Source of the DNA: Candidatus Sungbacteria bacterium RIFCSPHIGHO2_02_FULL_52_23
GTDB taxonomy: Bacteria; Patescibacteriota; Minisyncoccia; Sungbacterales; HO2-52-23
Assembly (NCBI GenBank): GCA_001820655.1
Contig: MHQM01000013.1
Coordinates: forward strand, 1 to 23,110
Direction of reading: 5' to 3'
DNA length: 23,110 nucleotides
Position 1 is the first letter of the stretch. Each line of letters opens with the position of its first letter. Below are positions 20,463-23,110 of this stretch, one piece after another. Made by a program: the position numbers and the translations under genes. The notes below the pieces were generated by a model that worked only from the letters and a program-made list of their open reading frames with translations, searched no databases and was not told where the DNA came from.

Positions 20463-21317
20463 ATGCCAAAACTGCGCGTATTGAGTTTCCATCAAGACAA
20501 TACCAAAAAAAGGCCGAATGATGACTTTTATGCGTACCTAGAGCGTGAACAGGTATTTGCGGTCGCAGACGGCGTAAGCCGGACGTGGAAGCATGGCGAT
20601 CCGGAAGAGCTCCGCTCAGCAAAGCCTGCGGCAGCGTCATTTTGTGAGGAACTGACGCGTCGGCTCGCAGAGAAGAAACCTGTGACTGAAGCGTTTGCAC
20701 GTGCGAACGCCGCAGTCAAACAGGTAAATCTTTGTGTGGGCATTACCTCGCAGACTGTTGATTATCTCGTACGAGATTATCTCTGCTGTGTCGGGGTTGG
20801 TGTCAAATTGGAGGGAAATCGCCTGTGGTATGGTTGCCTTGGCGATAGTCGCGTGATGGTATGCGGTTCTGATTTAAGTATAAAATGGATGTCCCTGGAT
20901 ACCGTGGAAAAACCGGAAAAATTTCGGGACCAGCGTGTATTAGACTGGGACCTAAACGAGCGTGAGAAGTGGCAGCTTTGGAGAGAAACGCTCCGCAATC
21001 CTTCCAGGCGCTGGGAAATGACTTACGGCGCGCTGACCGGTGAGGAACAGGCACTGGAGTACCTGGAAACAGGATCCATTGAGCTTGCCTGTGGCGATGT
21101 CGTGCTTCTCTTTTCTGACGGAGTCACTCCTTTTATCTCCGATCCTCGCTCGTCGTTTCTTGCGCAAATCCGCGATTTGCTACAAGACAGGGCAGATCGG
21201 GATGTTTGTGAAGCGCGGATAAAAGAATATCTCAAAGCCGCAACCGAATCTCTGGCGCTCCAAAAAGTAGAAAATCTTAACGACGACCGGACATTCATTG
21301 CGCTGTCGTTAGTGTGA
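20463..21317 (+). CDS. PP2C-like serine/threonine phosphatase
   Basis: A 284-residue protein with the PP2C metal-binding motifs: N-D-D near residue 20, VADGVS (DG at 36-37), LGDSRV (127-131), LFSDGV (217-221) and NDDRTF (273-278). The usual metal-coordinating aspartates are therefore in place, so it is likely an active metal-dependent phosphatase. The region between GDSR and SDG contains a charged, Trp-rich stretch (about 140-190). No Ser/Thr kinase is in the window, so its target is unknown. The start is decided by GAGGAGG 5-6 nt upstream of the ATG at 20463. A terminator closes the transcript 7 bp after the stop. Confidence 0.82.
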   Translation: MPKLRVLSFHQDNTKKRPNDDFYAYLEREQVFAVADGVSRTWKHGDPEELRSAKPAAASFCEELTRRLAEKKPVTEAFARANAAVKQVNLCVGITSQTVDYLVRDYLCCVGVGVKLEGNRLWYGCLGDSRVMVCGSDLSIKWMSLDTVEKPEKFRDQRVLDWDLNEREKWQLWRETLRNPSRRWEMTYGALTGEEQALEYLETGSIELACGDVVLLFSDGVTPFISDPRSSFLAQIRDLLQDRADRDVCEARIKEYLKAATESLALQKVENLNDDRTFIALSLV

Positions 21318-21324
21318 CAATGAT

Positions 21325-21352
21325 AAGCCCGACAGGGAAACCTGTCGGGCTT
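21325..21352 (+). terminator. Terminator of the PP2C-like gene
   Basis: AAGCCCGACAGG (21325-21336), a GAAA tetraloop, CCTGTCGGGCTT (21341-21352) and then TGC. It is a perfect 12-bp stem; a short T-run (TTT at 21351-21353) completes it. Confidence 0.85.
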
Positions 21353-21397
21353 TGCTATTGCGTGGAAAAATTAGTTGTATGCGGATCAGATCATATT

Positions 21398-21556
21398 AGA
21401 CCTGTCCCCTTATAACTTTTCCACTGCAATTTCCAGATTTCGGCTACGACTTTGGAAAAATTATTCAACATATACACCGTATATGCCTCATAATTTTTCC
21501 TGCGTCTCGCTCGAAATCTGAAAATCTCGTAACGAAAATTATAAGGGGACAGGTCT
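21398..21556. mobile_element. AGACCT palindromic element, copy 4 (TSD ATT, reversed)
   Basis: A 159-bp element in the opposite orientation to copies 1-3: the arm with TTATTCAACATATAC is on the left. The terminal stem is AGACCTGTCCCCTTATAA, perfectly inverted at the right end, quite different in sequence from the stems of the other copies after AGACCT. It is flanked by direct ATT at 21395-21397 and 21557-21559. It lies between two convergent genes. The rest of this 313-bp gap (21318-21630) holds only the two terminators. Confidence 0.85.
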
Positions 21557-21563
21557 ATTGAAA

Positions 21564-21597
21564 AACCGGTATGCTATCAGCTGATAGCATACCGGTT
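21564..21597 (-). terminator. Terminator of the PIG-L gene
   Basis: A perfect 34-bp palindrome (AACCGGTATGCTATC AGCT GATAGCATACCGGTT). On the minus strand it is followed by TTTC after the TT of the stem, giving a T-run, and it lies 33 bp after the stop of the minus-strand gene. On the plus strand no T-run follows. Confidence 0.75.
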
Positions 21598-21630
21598 ATG
21601 TTGTGGCGCAGTAGTTGGAAGATGGCTAGT

Positions 21631-22476
21631 CTAGTTGGCTCGCGGCAGGATCAACTCAATCGGCTGGTCTGCGCCAAGTTGCGTGGGCGACAGATAGTCA
21701 TACAGTGCGCCGTCATGTGATCGCTTCAGCCGGTACATGACCGAGAAGTCAAACGAGGGCGCTCCGGTACCCCAGCCCTTCACTATCTCGCCATAGCGAA
21801 CCTTTGTACTCATAAAGGCCGGCCACAGCAGGTGATACGGATTGCGGGCGAGTTCTCCTTTGTGAAAACTTAAGCCTTCAAGCAGGATCGCGAGATCCCC
21901 AGCCGACACCTCAAGCTGGAGATTAGGTCTCTGGAGATCCCGCCAGTACTCGCCGCAGGCGAGCACGCAATCAAGAGCGGGGAGTTCTTTAAGAAGCACT
22001 TGATGCGTGAGTTTGCTTACGGCGATGTGGTCATGATGCGCATCACCTTCGTGATGGGTGATCACAACCTTGGGACGCAGGGGCTTGATGATATTTGTAA
22101 TTTCATCAACGGCATATTGCCAATCTTGTGGGCAATTGCTTTTGATTTGCCCGCGCAATCCCCCGATGAGAGGCACAACGAGTTGGATCCCGAGATATGT
22201 GCACGCGCCCTGAAGCTCTTGGAGGCGGCGCTCATATTGGTCCGGCGATCCGACCGTAACGGCGATGTTTACGATCCGATACCCGGCCCTGCGCAGGCGA
22301 ATGCCGAGTGGCATGCCGGTCATGACTTCATCATCCGGATGCGCGGAGAGAATCACCGCTACCGGTGCATCTGGCGGTAATTCAGGCCACGCGGAGACGT
22401 ACTGTCCCAGAGGGATATTCTTTGCCTCTTGAAGGAGGCCAAGATAACCGGTTACAAAATCATGGAAACGTTCCAT
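21631..22476 (-). CDS. PIG-L family (LmbE-like) deacetylase
   Basis: A 281-residue PIG-L/LmbE zinc deacetylase. The SAHPDDEVMTG motif (HPDDE at 46-50) supplies the zinc-binding His and Asp residues and the catalytic Asp; the second zinc site is in THHEGDAHHDHIAVS (140-154). These enzymes remove N-acetyl groups from glucosamine-containing substrates, such as GlcNAc-phosphatidylinositol, mycothiol and bacillithiol precursors, or chitin-derived sugars. The substrate is not clear. The start is set by GGGAGG 5 nt before the ATG at 22476. No membrane segment is visible. It is a monocistronic gene with its own terminator, and the TraT-like gene diverges from it. Confidence 0.88.
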   Translation of the reverse strand: MERFHDFVTGYLGLLQEAKNIPLGQYVSAWPELPPDAPVAVILSAHPDDEVMTGMPLGIRLRRAGYRIVNIAVTVGSPDQYERRLQELQGACTYLGIQLVVPLIGGLRGQIKSNCPQDWQYAVDEITNIIKPLRPKVVITHHEGDAHHDHIAVSKLTHQVLLKELPALDCVLACGEYWRDLQRPNLQLEVSAGDLAILLEGLSFHKGELARNPYHLLWPAFMSTKVRYGEIVKGWGTGAPSFDFSVMYRLKRSHDGALYDYLSPTQLGADQPIELILPRAN

Positions 22477-22808
22477 ACATCCTCCCGATCAAATGATGCA
22501 TTGTCAAAGGTCTTAGAGCCTATGGACTCAATTTCGCCTCAATGTGGGAACGAAAACCACAGGGAGTTTGCTCATAGGCGTATGCTTAATATGGCTAGTT
22601 GTCAAGCCTTTGTGCTCTTGATAGCATGTCGGAGATTTCTTTGTGCAGGCAGGGCTTGACATATTTTTAGGAGGTGGTAACTATGGGGTAGGGAGAGGCT
22701 AGACTTTATAGAAACGTACTTTTACAAAAAAGGAGCAAGCGGAAAAGATCAAGCGTGGGGGGTAGCTTTTTATAAAACACACAAAAGAGAAAAATGAAAG
22801 GAGACGTT
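22477..22808. other. Divergent regulatory interval, PIG-L / TraT
   Basis: A 332-bp gap without a recognisable gene. TGTCAAGCC (22600-22608) and GGCTTGACA (22653-22661) form a 9-bp inverted repeat that places a TTGACA -35-like box on each strand, pointing outward toward both genes. The matching -10 boxes are poor (AACTAT at 22679-22684 on the plus strand, nothing good on the minus). AGGAGGTG (22669-22676) precedes a two-codon frame, ATG GGG TAG (22683-22691). The remaining leader is A/G-rich with TATAAA at 22771-22776. Confidence 0.4.
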
Positions 22809-23110
22809 ATGTCTCGCTTCAAAAAGTTTCAAGTAGTTTTGGCGCTTGTCGTGATCTCGATGCTGGCTGGATGCGGCGCAATGACGACGGCCATTCAGTA
22901 TAAAGACCTCAATGTCCAAACGCGGATGAGCGAGTCCATTTTCCTTGATCCGGTGTCTCCGGACCAGCGGATTGTATGGGTTGAGGTTCGCAACACTACT
23001 GACCAGCGCGAGATTGATGTGATCGGAGATGCTCTTCGCACAGCACTCGTGGCGAAAGGGTATCGGGTGGCGACTGACCCCAATATCGCCCACTTTCAGT
23101 ACCAAGTGAA
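22809..23110 (+). CDS. traT: TraT-like outer-membrane lipoprotein, partial
   Basis: The first 100 residues of a gene cut by the window edge. It has a signal peptide with lipobox LAGC (19-22), then GAMTTAIQYKDLNVQTRMSES and IFLDPVSPDQRIVWVEVRNTTDQ, which match TraT, the F-plasmid surface-exclusion and serum-resistance lipoprotein. The ATG at 22809 is preceded by AAGGAG at 22798-22803. TraT of Proteobacteria sits in the outer membrane and blocks entry of like plasmids. Homologues also occur on chromosomes. In a single-membrane organism it would be anchored to the outside of the cytoplasmic membrane. The TraT-family match is strong by eye; the conjugation role is not supported, as no other tra gene is seen. 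Confidence 0.85.
   Translation, partial: MSRFKKFQVVLALVVISMLAGCGAMTTAIQYKDLNVQTRMSESIFLDPVSPDQRIVWVEVRNTTDQREIDVIGDALRTALVAKGYRVATDPNIAHFQYQV

Noticed and set aside
2188..21556. CRISPR array from the recurring palindromes
   Set aside because: Repeats are long, far apart, variable in length and without regular spacers, and no cas gene is present.
21564..21597. 34-bp perfect palindrome beside copy 4 as another mobile repeat
   Set aside because: On the minus strand it is followed by a T-run and lies 33 bp after the PIG-L stop; it occurs once only, so an intrinsic terminator explains it.

Overview
The window reads as a chromosomal stretch of a Candidate Phyla Radiation (Patescibacteria, probably Parcubacteria-like) genome of roughly 50% G+C. 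Reasons: a secreted FN3-like plus peptidoglycan-binding protein of a type common in that group, a short MscL, an Obg GTPase without a visible C-terminal extension, a small PIF1-type helicase with the start typical of that group, many small single-domain proteins, very tight spacing, and several promoters placed so that transcription would start at or next to the ATG. The assignment is inference from gene content. No rRNA, tRNA, CRISPR array or transposase gene was seen.

Layout. 1-1989: LUD-domain protein, membrane-anchored DUF5666-like protein and DedA/VTT membrane protein. 2439-6809: copper module with a CPH-type P1B ATPase, a multicopper oxidase with all four copper motifs, a DUF5676-like membrane protein and an unlisted 44-residue Met/Gly-rich membrane peptide, closed by a terminator. 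6856-9703: SDR oxidoreductase, DoxX-like protein, PAS protein, TfoX-N protein and membrane-anchored cyclophilin. 9836-10779: a translationally coupled pair of unrecognised membrane proteins. 10883-14408: PIF1-like helicase with a Myb-like tail, ASCH/DUF3850 protein, HicB-HicA toxin-antitoxin pair, Nudix hydrolase and GNAT acetyltransferase. 14624-17417: MscL, peptidoglycan-binding protein, zinc-ribbon protein, small hypothetical and Obg. 17564-23110: AIR-synthase-like protein (minus), ABC-F ATPase, PP2C-like phosphatase, PIG-L deacetylase (minus) and the start of a TraT-like lipoprotein.

The most striking content is between the genes. Four long palindromic elements of 159-203 bp (2188-2390, 6478-6636, 14420-14618, 21398-21556) share AGACCT termini and an AT-rich hairpin core, and each is flanked by a direct 3-bp duplication (TCT, ATT, GAT, ATT). 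They look like a non-autonomous mobile element (MITE-like) family. Their terminal stems differ in sequence between copies but always pair within a copy. A second family with AGAACC...GGTTCT termini (1282-1443, 16245-16448) lies at the 5' ends of the DedA and Obg genes. A third, nested 41-44 bp REP-like hairpin sits inside arms of both families (2232-2275, 14534-14574, 16358-16398). Two smaller palindrome families also occur twice each: an identical 42-bp palindrome at 746-787 and 17444-17485, and a TCCCGATTTGAATCGGGA hairpin core at 2049-2074 and 12535-12582.

Expression signals fall into two styles. Several genes (830, 2439, 12951, 16012) have -35/-10 boxes whose -10 ends 6-8 nt before the ATG and lack a Shine-Dalgarno sequence. 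Others (10507, 15679, 18769, 20463, 22476, 22809) have a strong AGGAGG-like site; these are mostly the poorly characterised or accessory genes, which may point to different origins.
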